Shown here: piece after piece, positions 48,242 through 60,402 of the stretch
Numbering within the stretch: position 1 is the stretch's first letter
How the letters are laid out: each line of letters begins with the position of its first letter
NCBI RefSeq assembly: GCF_003589595.1
Contig: NW_020654229.1
Span: 4,787,380-4,851,379, forward strand
Direction of reading: 5' to 3'
Source of the DNA: Hyposmocoma kahamanoa
Taxonomy: Eukaryota; Arthropoda; Insecta; Lepidoptera; Cosmopterigidae
Length of the DNA stretch: 64,000 bases
Made by a program: the position numbers and the translations under genes
Notes under the pieces: generated by a model
Database searches by the model: none
What the model saw: only the letters and a program-made list of their open reading frames with translations
Told to the model about the DNA's origin: nothing

Positions 48242-48376
48242 TGGCACCTTCCTCAGTCGCACAGTTGAGAAATGGAACTCCCTTCCAGGGCACGTATTCC
48301 CTCGGACATATGATATGGGGTCCTTCAAACGAGGCGTGAAGAGGTATCTTGTAGGCATGCAGAGTGAAGGTGGCTA
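48242..48376 (+). pseudogene. LINE reverse transcriptase C-terminal fragment
   Basis: Open frame FLSRTVEKWNSLPGHVFPRT then YDMGSFKRGVKRYL and a TAG. This is the conserved end of a jockey-type polyprotein (compare the SRSFLPRTSKMWNGLPPEVF block of the 34376-38050 element). The frame is intact only over this 3' end. Confidence 0.8.
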
Positions 48377-49598
48377 GGTGTGTAGATGTGTAGATTTACG
48401 AGATTATGTAAATACACAAAAGTAGTTCGCTGGTACAGCCACGATTCTATTGTGTTAGCCTGCCGTCGCCACCTTTGTGTTGTTCAGGATATCGTTTTCT
48501 CAATTCATTCTCTAATTTCAAGTAAAGCGCTGGCCCCACCGCGATCGAAGCTAGTAAGGCAGTGACTACGGTTGCGTGCAGAGGTGACGGGCGGCAGAAG
48601 GGCAATATATTTTTCACCTCACTAGCTCGGAAAGACTGTCTTTCTCATTAAAGGCTCGAAGGACTTGTATCCAAGCCAAAAAAATTCTCATTAGAAATCT
48701 GGGCGCAAAAGCGTTTTTTCCACGCTAGCGTGGAAAAGGTTTTTGAAATTCGAACTTGACAATGAACTGGTGGTTCACCTACCTTTTTCTTTCAATGAAA
48801 AAAAAAAGATAATGGCACGTTCAATTAAGCGATTTGTCGTAACATACATCACTTATTTATGAAACACAAATCCGTTGGTATATTTTATTCTTATTATTGT
48901 TGACATTGAATTGTGTTTATTAAATTATTTTAATTCGTCGAAGAACTAAAATAATTTCAATAATAACTTAATCACACAAAATAAAAGTACAAGCAAGAAT
49001 AAAAATTGACGAGGTGTAAATTCAGAACGCATCCGAAGATACACTATTCATAAAATCACAGACTACATAAAATTAAAAAACTGATGTTACAGAGTTCAAA
49101 TGTTTTTCTTTCATCTACCATTTCCCTCGCTATAATGACGTGAAAAGTTGTTTTGCGTCTCGTGTCTTAAACCTTCGCTACGCTCAGGAATCTATATTTC
49201 AATTTTAGCGTCCTTCGCTTGCTAGGTTTCAATATATGCACTCGCGGCAAACAAAAACTTTACAGCCTTGCATAACAAAGAACTATTACATAGCTAGCGG
49301 GATCGTTGAGTTAATTCAGGTAGCTTAGTGCCCGGTGTAAACCGAAGTATGAAAATATGGCCCAGCTACGTGAGCTAAGTTAGCTTAGCTTCGTTCGCGA
49401 TGCGGCCTGCGCATAAAAAAATATTTTTTACTAGTCAGGGCTCGCCGTCGCCCCATTGCTGTGCCGCCCGGGGCCATGGCCCCCTCTGCACTCCCCACGT
49501 TACGACACTGTGTAAAAAACGATAACTCGATTTTCACCGATTTGTCTAAAATTTTCCACATAATTATCAAATAGTACATTTTGTGCTAACGAGTTTAA
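48377..49598. other. Intergenic, no gene
   Basis: No coding signal. 49526-49598 is the left part of a family O MITE whose right part resumes at about 50195. Confidence 0.4.
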
Positions 49599-49773
49599 GG
49601 ATCGTATTCTAGAACTCTACTCAATACTCAAGTCAGGACTTGAGTATTGCAGTGAGCACTGAGAATCATACTCAAGTCCTTGCCATTAGGGTCGTATTTC
49701 CAGTGCTTGAAATCATACTCAAGTCTGCTGAAATCCTAACTTGAGCATTGAGTAGAGTTCTAGAATACGACCC
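49599..49773. mobile_element. MITE family B, copy 3, inside a family O element
   Basis: GGATCGTATTCTAGAACTCT to AGAGTTCTAGAATACGACCC. Left and right flanks belong to family O (TTTTGTGCTAACGAGTTTAA before). A further about 420 bp of unrelated sequence precedes the resumption of family O. Confidence 0.82.
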
Positions 49774-50339
49774 TATGTGTACTCTCGTTTCATTTAGAAA
49801 GTGTTGTAAAAGCTCAAAATTTTTCAATGGAACATAATAGTATGTCAAAATGCTTTTAATTTGCTTTGACGCACGTAAGTATTAACAGGCGCCGCTACAC
49901 ATTCAACTTCAACTCAACTTCTGTGGCTGTGTGGTTAAGCCTATTAATGTGCAATTAGTAATTATGAAAAGAAGCATCCACCTTGATAGCTAGATATAAA
50001 AAGAGAAACAAGTAAGCCTTTTTCGTAACTGGTTATGGAAAGAACAAATCTGCATCCGTTTCCGTAACTGGAGTTTTGAATATGGAGTAAATATTCCTTT
50101 TTAATAACTGGTTACGAAAGTCAAGGAAATCTTCTTTTGTTACTAGTTATGAAAAACAGTAACGTAGATGGGCCAAAGGAAACTTTTAGTGTAGAATAAG
50201 TTAACCAGTGAAATGAAGTGTATTTAAAGTTTCTGTGCTAATAAGTTGCGACACTTTTTCTTAAGGTAGGTATTTGTCAGCTTACTCTGGCTTTACGTGT
50301 AGCGCACTATAAGTTTCCGGAATTAATAAGAAAAAAATA

Positions 50340-51320
50340 CTATAAATGGTCAGAAATTAATTTGATCGCGTTAATGCACTTTTTCATACGAATGAACCAA
50401 TTTTGAAAACATTTATGCCACTCCTCCGTGACAATCTCTGAAACATATTTTTCATACGCTTCGACAGCCTCTTCAGGTGATGAAAATCGTTGACCGCGTA
50501 ACTGGTTCTTAATTTTTGGAAATAAATAAGTCACAAGGTGCCAGGTCGGCACTGTACGCGGGATGGCTCATAAGGTCAGCGTTGTTCACCTTCAAAAATT
50601 ATTTTGTCTATCTGGCCGTGTGAGAACTGGCATTATATTAGTGGTGCAAGATGATACGGCGTTTACGGTTATTTTTACGGAGTTTGTCAACAACTTTCGA
50701 CAAACAAATGGTCGTGTACCAATCACTATTCATGGTACAACGATTCTCCAAAGCAACAGTAGCCACGTATCCAGTTTTATTAAAAAAAGAAGCAATCATC
50801 CGATTAGAGGCACTTTGCACGCGCGCCACTTTGGTTGGTTTCGGCTCATCTCGAAAGACTCATACGCTCAATTGCTGCTTTGTTTTGGGATTGTAACTAT
50901 AAATCCATGTTTCGTCACTTGTTACTATGTCATACACCAAATTTGATGCCCCTGCGTTACATCGCGTCACCAACTGACGCGATCCGTTTTTTGAGCCTCA
51001 GTCAAATTGAGTGGGATCCACCGAGAGCACAGCTTTTTCACACCCAAATGTTTGTGTAGTATCGATTGGTGTGTCACATGCCTGTCTGTTTTGATCATAC
51101 GGCGCAGAGCATCGATGTTTTTGTTGTTCACAGCAGTGGAGCCCGTCCACTGAACGACGATCCCATCACGAAATCCGTCACTGAGATTCACACGACCGCG
51201 TTTGAATTCTGCAAACCAGCTATAAATAGTCGTCTTGCAAGCGAAGCTCCGCTGAGCTGTTAAATTACACTTAAAGTCGAAGAAAATCTTATTACGAAAA
51301 TTTTCACGAGTTAAATCCAT
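50340..51320 (-). pseudogene. Dead mariner transposase
   Basis: The N-terminus from ATG at 51320, MDLTRENFRNKIFFDFKCNL, leads into TIYSWFAEFKRGR (DNA-binding HTH region), HKHLGVKKLCSRWIP, then in other frames TSDETWIY (first catalytic Asp), RRIILHH, AYSADLAPCD (third Asp) and a C-terminal KIKNQLRGQRFSSPEEAV and CFQNWFIRMKKC. The second Asp, expected after IILHH, is replaced by a stop. With at least two frameshifts the copy is inactive. Inverted terminal repeats were not located. Confidence 0.9.
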
Positions 51321-51924
51321 GGTGATGTAGACAACCAATTTCTAAAATGAAGCTACAATGTAAAAACAAGTGACAATCAGATGAAACAAACTATTCTACA
51401 GCCAGAGTTCCATTTTCAAATGTTGTAATTACTTTTTAAATATTGTTTATGTAAGTGGCCAGTTCGCTCTTTGTACTTGCTAACAATTTTCACGCCCGCC
51501 ACTGGTAGCTATGTAAACACCGCAAGCAAAGTTTCAGGGGTATAGCTACTCACTTCTACATACTTGCTGCTCAATTAACAGAAACCAATACTGTCAAACC
51601 AGAAGCATAACCTCTTTGAATGTTACCTAGTGGAATTGCAAAATCATACAAAAAAACTTAAGTTAGTAAATTATAATTTATTTTACAATGGATTTTTTCT
51701 ATGTACGTTATACAATTAATAATAATCTTGGAAATGTGATATTTCCGTAGGGACATAAAATGATGTAGATTTTTATGTTGGTATATAGGTACTAATTTGT
51801 GTTTAAATTTTATAATATGGCTATTTCGATACCTCCAATGAACACTACGCCATCTTTATTTTTTAGTCATTTACCGTTATTTTTGTAAACAGCCATATTT
51901 GTTTACTAATATTATGCCTCCCAA
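51321..51924. other. Intergenic, no feature recognised
   Basis: AT-rich sequence after the mariner remnant; nothing conserved. Confidence 0.35.
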
Positions 51925-52276
51925 ATTTAGTGACGAAATATGGGCCATCCGTCTCTGGCAACTCATCAGGCAAATGGGCCTTAAATCACTTTTAAATGTC
52001 AACTATAGTATGCGCTGAAATCACAAATTAGAAAGCTGAAATAATACAGCGCCAACAACTGGCCTGTGTGTACGTCTCCGTATATTCCAAAAATATTCTG
52101 TATTTATTGTAATAAAGATAATTATCTCTAACTATGGGGGCTGTTCCATTCGGTGGTGTTAGAAAAACAGCAAAACATCTAATTACAAAACAAACGGAAT
52201 CACATTTCATCGGTAGTTAAATATTAAATATGTAATTTTGCAATTTTCGTCCATTATAGCACTGGTCGATTTGAAG
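51925..52276. mobile_element. MITE family C, truncated copy 5
   Basis: Starts inside the family at GTGACGAAATATGGGCCATC and ends at TATAGCACTGGTCGATTTGA; both termini are missing. The internal GGGGGCTGTTCCATTCGGTG block is kept. Confidence 0.8.
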
Positions 52277-52324
52277 GTCAGTTTTTAAGCCGGCGCGGGC
52301 GCAAATTCCACGTTCACATGTTTA

Positions 52325-52940
52325 AGAGCACACGGCGTATTTTCTACGCGCCGACGCAGACGACGCGCGTTTGATGACAAAAATCCGTGCTAGTGACCCA
52401 TGTAAATCTTTCAGGTATTGTCGATCAAGATGTTTAACTTAAATGTTGTAATGATAAATGTATTCAAATGTATATTTACAAAGAGCAACCGTTTCTTGCT
52501 CGTTCTTCTCTCAGGGAAATCTGACTTATGAATGGGCAGTAGAGTTTAATCAGTATGACGATTACAAGTGTAATTTGCTTACCAACGAAATTAAGATGAT
52601 TTAGCTTTGACTTCACGAAAGCGCGTATATGCGCAGGCGCGCCGTAGCTGCGCGTATGTATCGCGCATAGTAATAGGAGATAGTTTAAATTTTAGATTTG
52701 TTTGTTAATTTGTTATTTTTTTAAATGAAGGAAGTACATGAAATTCTAAGCGTAAACTCCAGTGGATTATATAAGCTTCTTGCTTGCAACGCGATCTTTG
52801 AACGCATTTGAATCGATTTACACGCGCATTAGCCGCGATACAGACCAGCTTCCAATGCGCTTTTCGCGCGCGTCTGTATCGCCTTTGAATCGCGTTTACG
52901 CGCGTCATTTGCGCGTCGTCGTATAAAACACGCCGTGTGC
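52325..52940. mobile_element. CG-rich element with inverted ends
   Basis: Left CACACGGCGTATTTTCTACG and, reversed from the right, CACACGGCGTGTTTTATACG. The arms are rich in GCGCG steps. A family I repeat (52448-52610) is embedded. Non-coding; ends only about 30 bp. Confidence 0.5.
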
Positions 52941-53132
52941 ATAGGTATTTCTGTTAAGAAAAATAAATAATTTTTGAACTGCCGTGTTAATAACAAATAA
53001 ATAAAAGTTACTTTGAATCCAAAGTATTTTAAACTTCATTTATTCAGTTAGAAAAAGATATCAATTTAAATTTTGCAACTTGACTTGAATCTAAATATAG
53101 GAAATAAAACTATTTTTTATATTCGTTTTTTC

Positions 53133-53400
53133 AAACAAACCGACGTTTCGGGCCCTTTACAGGTCCCATGGTCACGGTTGACTGACAGTCAACCATTCAG
53201 TCAACAAATTAACTTTTCTCAAAAAGTGCCGCGACAATAACATAGTTCCAACATGCGTTAAAATAACTCCGCAGTCAACCGTGACCATAAGACCTGTAAA
53301 GGGCCCGAAACGTCGGTTTTTTTAAAAAAAACCAATATAAGCGATTTAAATCCGGAAAAATAGTATCTTTTTCTATGTGTAACAATCGCGAAAACCTAAG
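53133..53400. repeat. Two inverted Penelope terminal repeats (palindrome)
   Basis: 53133-53178 is the reverse complement of 53272-53320: each carries TGACCAT, GACCTGTAAAGGGCCCGAAA and CGTCGG. The second arm continues into the A-rich run, TTTAAATCCGG and AACAATCGCGAAAACCTAAG. The palindrome begins about 60 bp past the 3' end of mRpS35. Confidence 0.6.
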
Positions 53401-53460
53401 AACTCGATTTGAATCTAAATCATTTCATAATTTATGAAAAGGTACAAATATCGAAAAATG

Positions 53461-56279
53461 TTACGTAACAACTTTTTCTGCTGGCAACCCTAGCAAATTT
53501 CTAACAACTTTAGCATAATTTTTTACCACGGCTTCACTTTCTCCGTCATTAAAATAACTCGATACAGCATCTCTGTACGAATCCCCATTTGGAATTACAG
53601 ATATATCAAAATTTCGGTATTCTTCATTTGATAATTTTCTCCGGTCATTTGTTAAAAGCAAATACCAATCGACTAAATTCCTTTTAGAAGCATTATTGTG
53701 CCAATCATAGTACTCCATATCTTCCTCAGTCTTTTCCTGTTCCCATTCTTCCACATTCCACGATTCATGATAGCAGGCAGTTAATAAATAATTTACATAA
53801 TCCAAATTCTGTTTCCGAACCGGACAACGGTCAGCTGTGATCGTTACCAAGTCCGTAGTTTTGTCATAACGTTCACCGACCAACCGTATAAACTTATCAC
53901 GAGCATGTTTATCCAGGTTTAAAGTTGACAATTTAAGTCTTAAAGTAACTATTCGAGCTAATGGGTTCCTTATAGATGGACTAGCGTGGCAGTAATCTGA
54001 AGTAATGATTTCCAACGGATAGTGCTTCTCTATGGCTTCTTCAGAATTTAACAGTTTAGGCCATTCAGTACAGAACTGTTTGATCGCTTCACATTGAGCT
54101 TTTATGGCTGGTGGCGTGAGATGCAGGAAGTTTGGTATTTTCATTAGTTCAGCGTTAGCTTTTTTGCCCGGTGGAGCTTGCTTATTTGGAACGTAGCCCT
54201 GGCGGAGTGGTAGAGGCACTGATGATGGGTGGAAGGTTTTGGGGCCAGGCCAAACATTGCTCCAGTTCTGAAAATGAAGAAGATATCTTTTGAAAAGGAA
54301 GCTGTTTACTCATGGCAGTGGGGTACAATAATCCAACCTTCATGAGATATAATAACCTACTAAATGACAAAAATGGTCAGATTTTGAAGAAGTGGCTTAT
54401 ACATTACAAATATGAATCATTTCTACATAAGTGTGCATGCTCCATCGTCAACTTCATCGTGTCTTTCCATCAGGTGAGATGGAAGTTAAAAAATAAATGC
54501 GCATTTGTATTTATTTTTTAATCAAAAAAACAAATTTGTGTCGCGACCTTTATCGTTGAATAACCAGTGTCCAGCCTCAAGGAAGCCAACGTCCAGCCTC
54601 CATGGATGACTAGACTGACAGCTTACAAAGACAGGCTAGACTGACAGGAATTCAAAATTAGACAGACTTTCTTTTGGACAAAAGACGATGACCGACCTTC
54701 CTTTCTTTGACAAAGGACGATGAGGGCAGTCCAGACTAAACCTCCAAAGCAAGCAGACGACTTCTCCTGACTGAATTGTGCAGACAGACCATACAATTGG
54801 AATAGAGTAAGTATATTTACTTAAACTACAACATGTGAACGTCTACTTCCGTCTGAAATCCCAGAATGATTAAAAATAAAAGATGGAAATATGTAAAATA
54901 TTTTATTTACAATTACAAAACTTTTATTCTAAATAAACTACCATAGTAAAGTAATTACTAGTTATCAATAATTAGTACAAAATACTACACAACCGTTTCA
55001 GTATTTTGGCGGGAGTTTTTTTGATACCAATAGACAGGATCATCGTACATGTAACCAGAAATAGAGACAAAATAAGGGCCATCCATCCCTGGCAACTCAT
55101 CAGGCAAATGGGCCTTATATCACTTTTAAATGTCAACTCTCTTTTACACTGAAATCACAAATTGGAAAGCTGAAATAGTACAGCGCCAACAACTGACCTA
55201 AAATATTCTGTATTCATTGTAATAAAGATAATATCTCGTAACTGTGGGGTTCCATTTGGTCGTGTGTCGGAATCACATTTTGTTGGAGTTGGAAGACACA
55301 CTTCATTTAATAGAATGTGATCGGTATGCGGGCTGTCGGGCCCAATATCAATTAAAAGACATTGGTCAGGTAGGAGAGCTAAATTTAATGCTGAGCAACC
55401 CGTTGACGAATAATGCTGAATCTTCATACTCCTATCTGAGATCTTGCTTTCTGAAGGTAAGCAATACCTCTGATGGGAGTAGTGACATATAAAGTGGGAT
55501 AATTATTTATGTGTATACACACACATTATGAGGCCGACATAAACGCCCAAACATTTCAGGCCTCTTAAAAATAGATTAAAAAAAAAAATAAAACAAACAA
55601 TATAAATTTCAACACTGTATGATGTAGACATACCAGTGCTAACTACTCGTCTATAATCAAATAAATAAATAATTTATTAGTCAAACAAAATCAAACTTTA
55701 TACCAAATTTTCTAATGCAATAACATAAACATTTGGTTTATTTTTTAACATAACATTTGGTTTATTTGTTAACTTCACTTCTTAACATAAATATTTAAAG
55801 TTAGTAAAGGTAAAAAATCTAGTAAGATAGATATATTATTTTGTGATCATTTTTTGACATTCATGTTATATTTGTTGATTGGTACCCTATCTAATACTGT
55901 TATTTTTTTTTAATTAAGAGGAATATTGTTTAAGGGCGAGCTTGATTTGTGTTTTTGTGCTCTCCTGTAAAATTTTGTCTAAAGCAGACTAGGTTTTTGT
56001 TATGGGGCAGTCGAATTTTTGGTCACATTATTATATTTATAATTTGTGTACCTGATCTGTAGACATTCTATCCGCTCTGTCAGGCTGTATATCAGCTCTT
56101 TTGCTAACTTTTCGTTGTTGCCTCTCCCGTTTCTTCAAAATATCCAATACTCTAAATTCTTCCTCGTCGTCATCCTTTTTCAACGTCGTGTCTATTTTTG
56201 TAGAACTCCATCGCCATATTTTAACATTAGTCGCTGTAATAAGGCTCCCGGGCCTGTAATGCTTGATTAAAGCACTCAT
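53461..56279 (-). CDS. mRpS35: Mitochondrial small-subunit ribosomal protein mS35 (MRPS35), two exons
   Basis: A structural protein of the 28S (small) subunit of the mitochondrial ribosome. Exon 1 is 56279-56052 (76 codons, ends DRMSTDQ at CAG|GTACAC). Exon 2 is 54267-53461 (acceptor ttttcag, starts NWSNVWPGPKTFHPSSVPLP). The join is phase 0 and gives 344 aa, close to animal orthologues. Diagnostic blocks are VPLPLRQGYVPNKQAPPGKK, ELMKIPNFLHLTPPAIK, ITSDYCHASPSIRNPLARIV, ERYDKTTDLVTITADRCPVR and LTACYHESWNVEEWE. The N-terminal residues MSALIKHYRPGSLITATNVK are basic and suit a mitochondrial targeting sequence. The 1.8-kb intron holds a truncated MITE C. No lesion is seen. The zinc-finger gene starts 1.28 kb away in the opposite direction. 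Confidence 0.97.
54268..56051. other. mRpS35 intron with MITE family C copy 6
   Basis: 55043-55275 matches family C (GTAACCAGAAATAGAGACAA, GGCAACTCATCAGGCAAATG, GCGCCAACAACTGACCTAAA) with decayed ends. The rest is AT-rich. Confidence 0.7.
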
Positions 56280-56780
56280 TTCTAGTATTTTTAAGTGATT
56301 AATATAAAGAATATTTAGTGCGCCATTTCTAGGTTATGAAATGCGCTTTTATTTATTGATAGTAGAGAAGAACAAGAATGTAACTTAATTGACATTCCTA
56401 ACGCCCCGGAACACATTGGTTAGAATCTTTATAACATTTAACGGTAGTTTGGGTAGTGTATACTACAGATATTTTGTAAGCGCACGTACACTGTGTCATA
56501 AAAACGCGATGTCAAAAGGATGGACTTGGTAATCGAACATACTTCAGTGTTTTGTGGTGGAGAAAAGAAAAAATGGCGGGATAAATATACCTAGTAGTTA
56601 CAGTTTTTACACAAGTGAAATTTTTAGTTTACGTAATAGTACGTTTTGAATTTCTTAACTATTTGTTACCTGTTTAAGCTGATGACTCTTTATAAAACAT
56701 TATCTACAGACAATGCTCAATGAATAAATATAATAAAAAACCTGTTTTTGTATTTATACTTAGGATCGTAGGGAGTTCTA

Positions 56781-56945
56781 GGGTCGTATTCTAGAACTCT
56801 ACTCAATGCTCAAGTCAGGATTTGAGTATGGTTTAAAGCACTCAAAATCATACTAAAGTCCCTGCCGTTAGGGTCGTATTTCCAGTGCTTGTGTTTCCAG
56901 TGCAATCCTAACTTGAGCATTGAGTAGAGTTCTAGAATACGACCC
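56781..56945. mobile_element. MITE family B, copy 4 (best preserved)
   Basis: GGGTCGTATTCTAGAACTCT to AGAGTTCTAGAATACGACCC with inverted arms of about 35 bp and the internal AGGGTCGTATTTCCAGTGCT block. It lies between the divergent mRpS35 and zinc-finger genes. Flanks cta and ttt do not match. Confidence 0.88.
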
Positions 56946-57562
56946 TTTTAGAGCTTAATAATTGTTATTTTTAAAGTAGATGGCTTTTTAGCCGATGCTC
57001 AATGAATAATACCTGTGCTGTGAATGGCTGTGAATAAATACACATTTTAAACACAATAAAGGTTTTTTTTTTGGTCAATACTCAATAAATAAATAAAAAT
57101 CAGTATTTATTAAATGTAAAATAACATTGTTCAAAAGCAGTATTATGATTTTGCGACACTAAATAAATGTATTCCAATGATTGATCAACGTTCATCGCAT
57201 TTAAACTTCATTGAAATACATTTCGAAAATCAAACCTGAATATTAGCATGCTAATGGTTTTTGGACGTACCGAGTCCTTGCGAACTACCCGTCAGTAGAG
57301 TGTTAACTTGTTATAAACCGAATAATTTAAGGAGTATATTAAATTAGAATAAGTCAGCACCATTGGTGTGTTAGAAATTCGTTGGACAGAAAGAGACAAA
57401 ACCAGTTAGCATTGAACATATTAGGGATATCTGAAATTTTCTGATTATTGTATCCATAGAGAAACATATAAAATGGTTCTATCGCTCCTTTAGCTGATTA
57501 TTTGTGCGTGCGAGTTTTTTCGCGATTCTTTCATTGTTTCTCGTCAATGTAGAAGTACTATA

Positions 57563-60154
57563 ATGGCAGAAAACAGTAAAAGGAAACCTCGAAAGTCTAA
57601 ATTAGTGCTCCGAGAGTGTGATTTCGATGACGACAGGAAAGATGAAACGAAGGTATTTTTTGTTTTATACGACCACCATTTTGAAAAGTTCCGACTACCC
57701 ATTTTATCTAATAATCAGAAAATATAGGTAACTTCGTGAAATAAGTATTTTATTTAAATTAAAAAATAGTAGAAAGTGGCATGAATTTGATATTTTCTTT
57801 CTATTTTTATAAATATCTTAGGCAAAGGACTGCAAAAAGTGAGGGTAACCTATAGAATGAAATTATTTTAGTGGGTAGAACAATAAATTCGATATTATAC
57901 ATGTTATGCCTAAATAAATACGTAACGTGGCTTTTCGATGTTAATCTGTCGTATATTTAATATCATATTTAGATTTTAAAATTATTTAAAGCTTTAACTC
58001 CAAAAACAAAAGGAATTTTTAAATATAATTATCAATGCACACATGTCCTAAACTTTGAGTCAAAACAAACATATTTGAAATATTTGAACATTTTAATAAA
58101 TATTACCTTTCTTGTAATTTATTACAGTGTAATTTTGGTTACAACTGGATATTATCCAAATACATTCATAAGAGATGATACAAACTTATGAACTCGAACG
58201 CCTCGTGGAAGAATGGCATAATTGAAGTTATGGCAAAAATGTTTATTGCTCTATTAGATACAGAAAAATATAACCCACATCCTCTGAAATTCTTGTAACT
58301 CTATCAACTAATATTGTCGATGTGGATGTGGATTATGTTCTTCTGTATCCAATGGACCTATGCCATTCTTCCATGAGGGGTGCAAATTGATGATATAATT
58401 TTTACATTGCGCTCATAATTACAGAACCCAAAATCGGCCTTATCAAACATATTATCAAAAATCGATAAGAATACGTCACCAGAAAAATCCAATATCGAAG
58501 TCTCCGTAAGTGTTGAAATAGAAAGAGATACACAGGATGAATATACCAATGCTAACTTGCCGTATAGAAAACCAGAGAGGAGAATCTTTACAGAGTGTCT
58601 TCTACCAGAGGATACCTTAAAAGAGGAAACTATGAAACTTGTGGAAAGTTCTACAAGCACTCCGGATAAAATAATTGAAATTGAAATACGTAACAATTGG
58701 GGTAAATTTGTGCAACCTGGAGAAGAACAAAATGATGAATATGAATCAATGATTCAGACAGCGCTTTGCAGCTTTAAACAGTGGAATTATCAATCGAGAG
58801 TACGTGAAAGCATTTTGGCATACAAGTGTTACATTTGTAACATTGGGTGGTGGCAACTGACACATTTTAGGGCCCATATAAAACAACACAAAGACATAAA
58901 AGTGAATATTGAACCTTCTCATCACGAATGTTATATTGTTGCCTTCTATAGTGAGCAGGGATCGATGCGAGCAGTCCAAATTGATGGAGTATGTCGTTAT
59001 TGCCTGAGAGCATCAAGTGAACATGAATTTATGAAACGAAATATCATGTCATATTTTTGTGAGGGTTGCGATGGACGGTTCTTCACCTGTGCAGCCCTCT
59101 TTAGCCATGAAGGAACTTGTGGACGGTTTCAAAAGATACTACTACAGAATAATATACTAAATGATTACTCTACATGCCAAATTTGCAACACAAACTGTCT
59201 GACACAGGCCAGATTCGAACAGCATTTAATTTTAAGGCATTCTGTATATTCCGATGAACCTTTGTCTTATTTCTGGCCTGCATCCCGGGCCTGTCATAAA
59301 TGTAGCTTAAAGTTCTTCATGTATTGTATACACATATGTCCTAAAAAATTTGAAAATATATCGTGTGTGCATTGCTACAGAAAGTTTCAGCATGCGTGGA
59401 TGCTGGATATCCATCTAGCTACGAATAATAGTACCATTAATTGCAGAATATGTAACAAAGGTATAAAACAATGTAGCGAAATTGAACATATGTTGAAACA
59501 TACTGACACATATAAATTGGCATATAAATGTCAAAGATGCGAGAGAAACATTCTGTTCCCCAATGATCACTCAGCAAGAAAACATTGTGAATTACAACAT
59601 TATTTAAGATGTGAAATGAAAATGAAAGGATTCCTTTTGGTAAGTATAATTTTTAACTGACTTCAAAAAAGGAGGAGGTTCTCAATTTGACTGCATGTTT
59701 TTTGTGTGTTTGTTATGGCATTTGTGAACCGTTTATGATGATTATTTTTTTTATTGGAAAGAGAGTACTTCATTATTGGTCCCATTTAAATTAGAAGAAA
59801 ATATTCCATGTGTAAGGTGGCATACTAGGGGATGAATCCGGTGTCGCGTACTTTCCAGTAACCGATTGCTAACTTTTTATTCAGTTTGTATGTACATATA
59901 ACCAAATAGAAGAAGGTTCAAAACCTGGAAAGTGTGCAGATCCGTGCCCAGCAGTGGGACGATTGATAATGATGATGATAAAAACATTAAAATTTTGTTC
60001 GTTTCAGGTTCTAGTGCCTAGACAAATATTACTTGACCACTCTCACCTAATGGACTTGTCAGGTAAAACACAAAACAACTATATCAAATTATATGTATAT
60101 ACAAAGTGTTACAAAAAGGGTATACACTGTATGTATGTCATTCAAAAGCCCTGA
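57563..60154 (+). CDS. C2H2 zinc-finger protein, three exons (third uncertain)
   Basis: Exon 1 is 57563-57652: ATG, MAENSKRKPRKSKLVLRECD, basic then acidic, ending ETK at GTATTT. Exon 2 is 58425-59639: acceptor attacag, NPKSALSNILSKIDKN, ending GFLL at a strong GTAAGT. Both junctions are phase 0. Probable exon 3 is 60008-60154: acceptor gtttcag, VLVPRQILLDHSHL, ending VIQKP-TAA; total 483 aa. The middle holds a series of C2H2-like fingers: CYICNIGWWQLTHFRAHIKQ(H), CEGCDGRFFTCAALFSHEGT, CQICNTNCLTQARFEQHLIL, CVHCYRKFQHAWMLDIH, CRICNKGIKQCSEIEHMLKH and CQRCERN...RKHCELQH; some have unusual last ligands. Probably a nuclear DNA-binding protein; target unknown. Repeat family Q lies in intron 2, and LINE debris directly follows, so the 3' end may be truncated or altered. 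Confidence 0.8.
59660..59930 (-). repeat. Dispersed repeat family Q, minus copy
   Basis: TGACTTCAAAAAAGGAGGAGG, GAACCGTTTATGATGATTAT, GGAAAGAGAGTACTTCATTA and TTAGAAGAAAATATTCCATG: the reverse of blocks at 44430-44650. It is inserted in intron 2 of the zinc-finger gene. Confidence 0.6.
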
Positions 60155-60159
60155 TATCT

Positions 60160-60360
60160 GCCTACAGTGCCAAACACTGTAGAGAAACTGTCATTGGACA
60201 GGAATGGCATAAGTATGCACACTAGAGCCTTAACAGGGCATTGTGGCTTGAACAAGCACATGTCAAATATTGGGCAGAGAGAGAATAGAGAATGTACATT
60301 CTGCCACAAGGCACTATGGAAAATGATAGAACAACGGCATATCAAAAATACTTTTTACTT
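60160..60360 (+). pseudogene. LINE RNase H-end fragment
   Basis: The open frame reads TVEKLSLDRNGISMHTRALT then GHCGLNKHMSNIGQRENREC and TFC. L.TGHC.LN.H....G....C..C is the conserved stretch near the end of R1/I-type LINE polyproteins. It stops at a T homopolymer (60380-60402). Confidence 0.65.
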
Positions 60361-60402
60361 AAGTCGTTATAGACGCAATTTTTTTTTTTTTTTTTTTTTT
60401 TA

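Noticed and set aside
50563..50946. 127-codon plus-strand frame
   Set aside because: Antisense to the mariner transposase remnant.
58358..58696. 112-codon minus-strand frame
   Set aside because: Antisense to exon 2 of the zinc-finger gene; no independent support.
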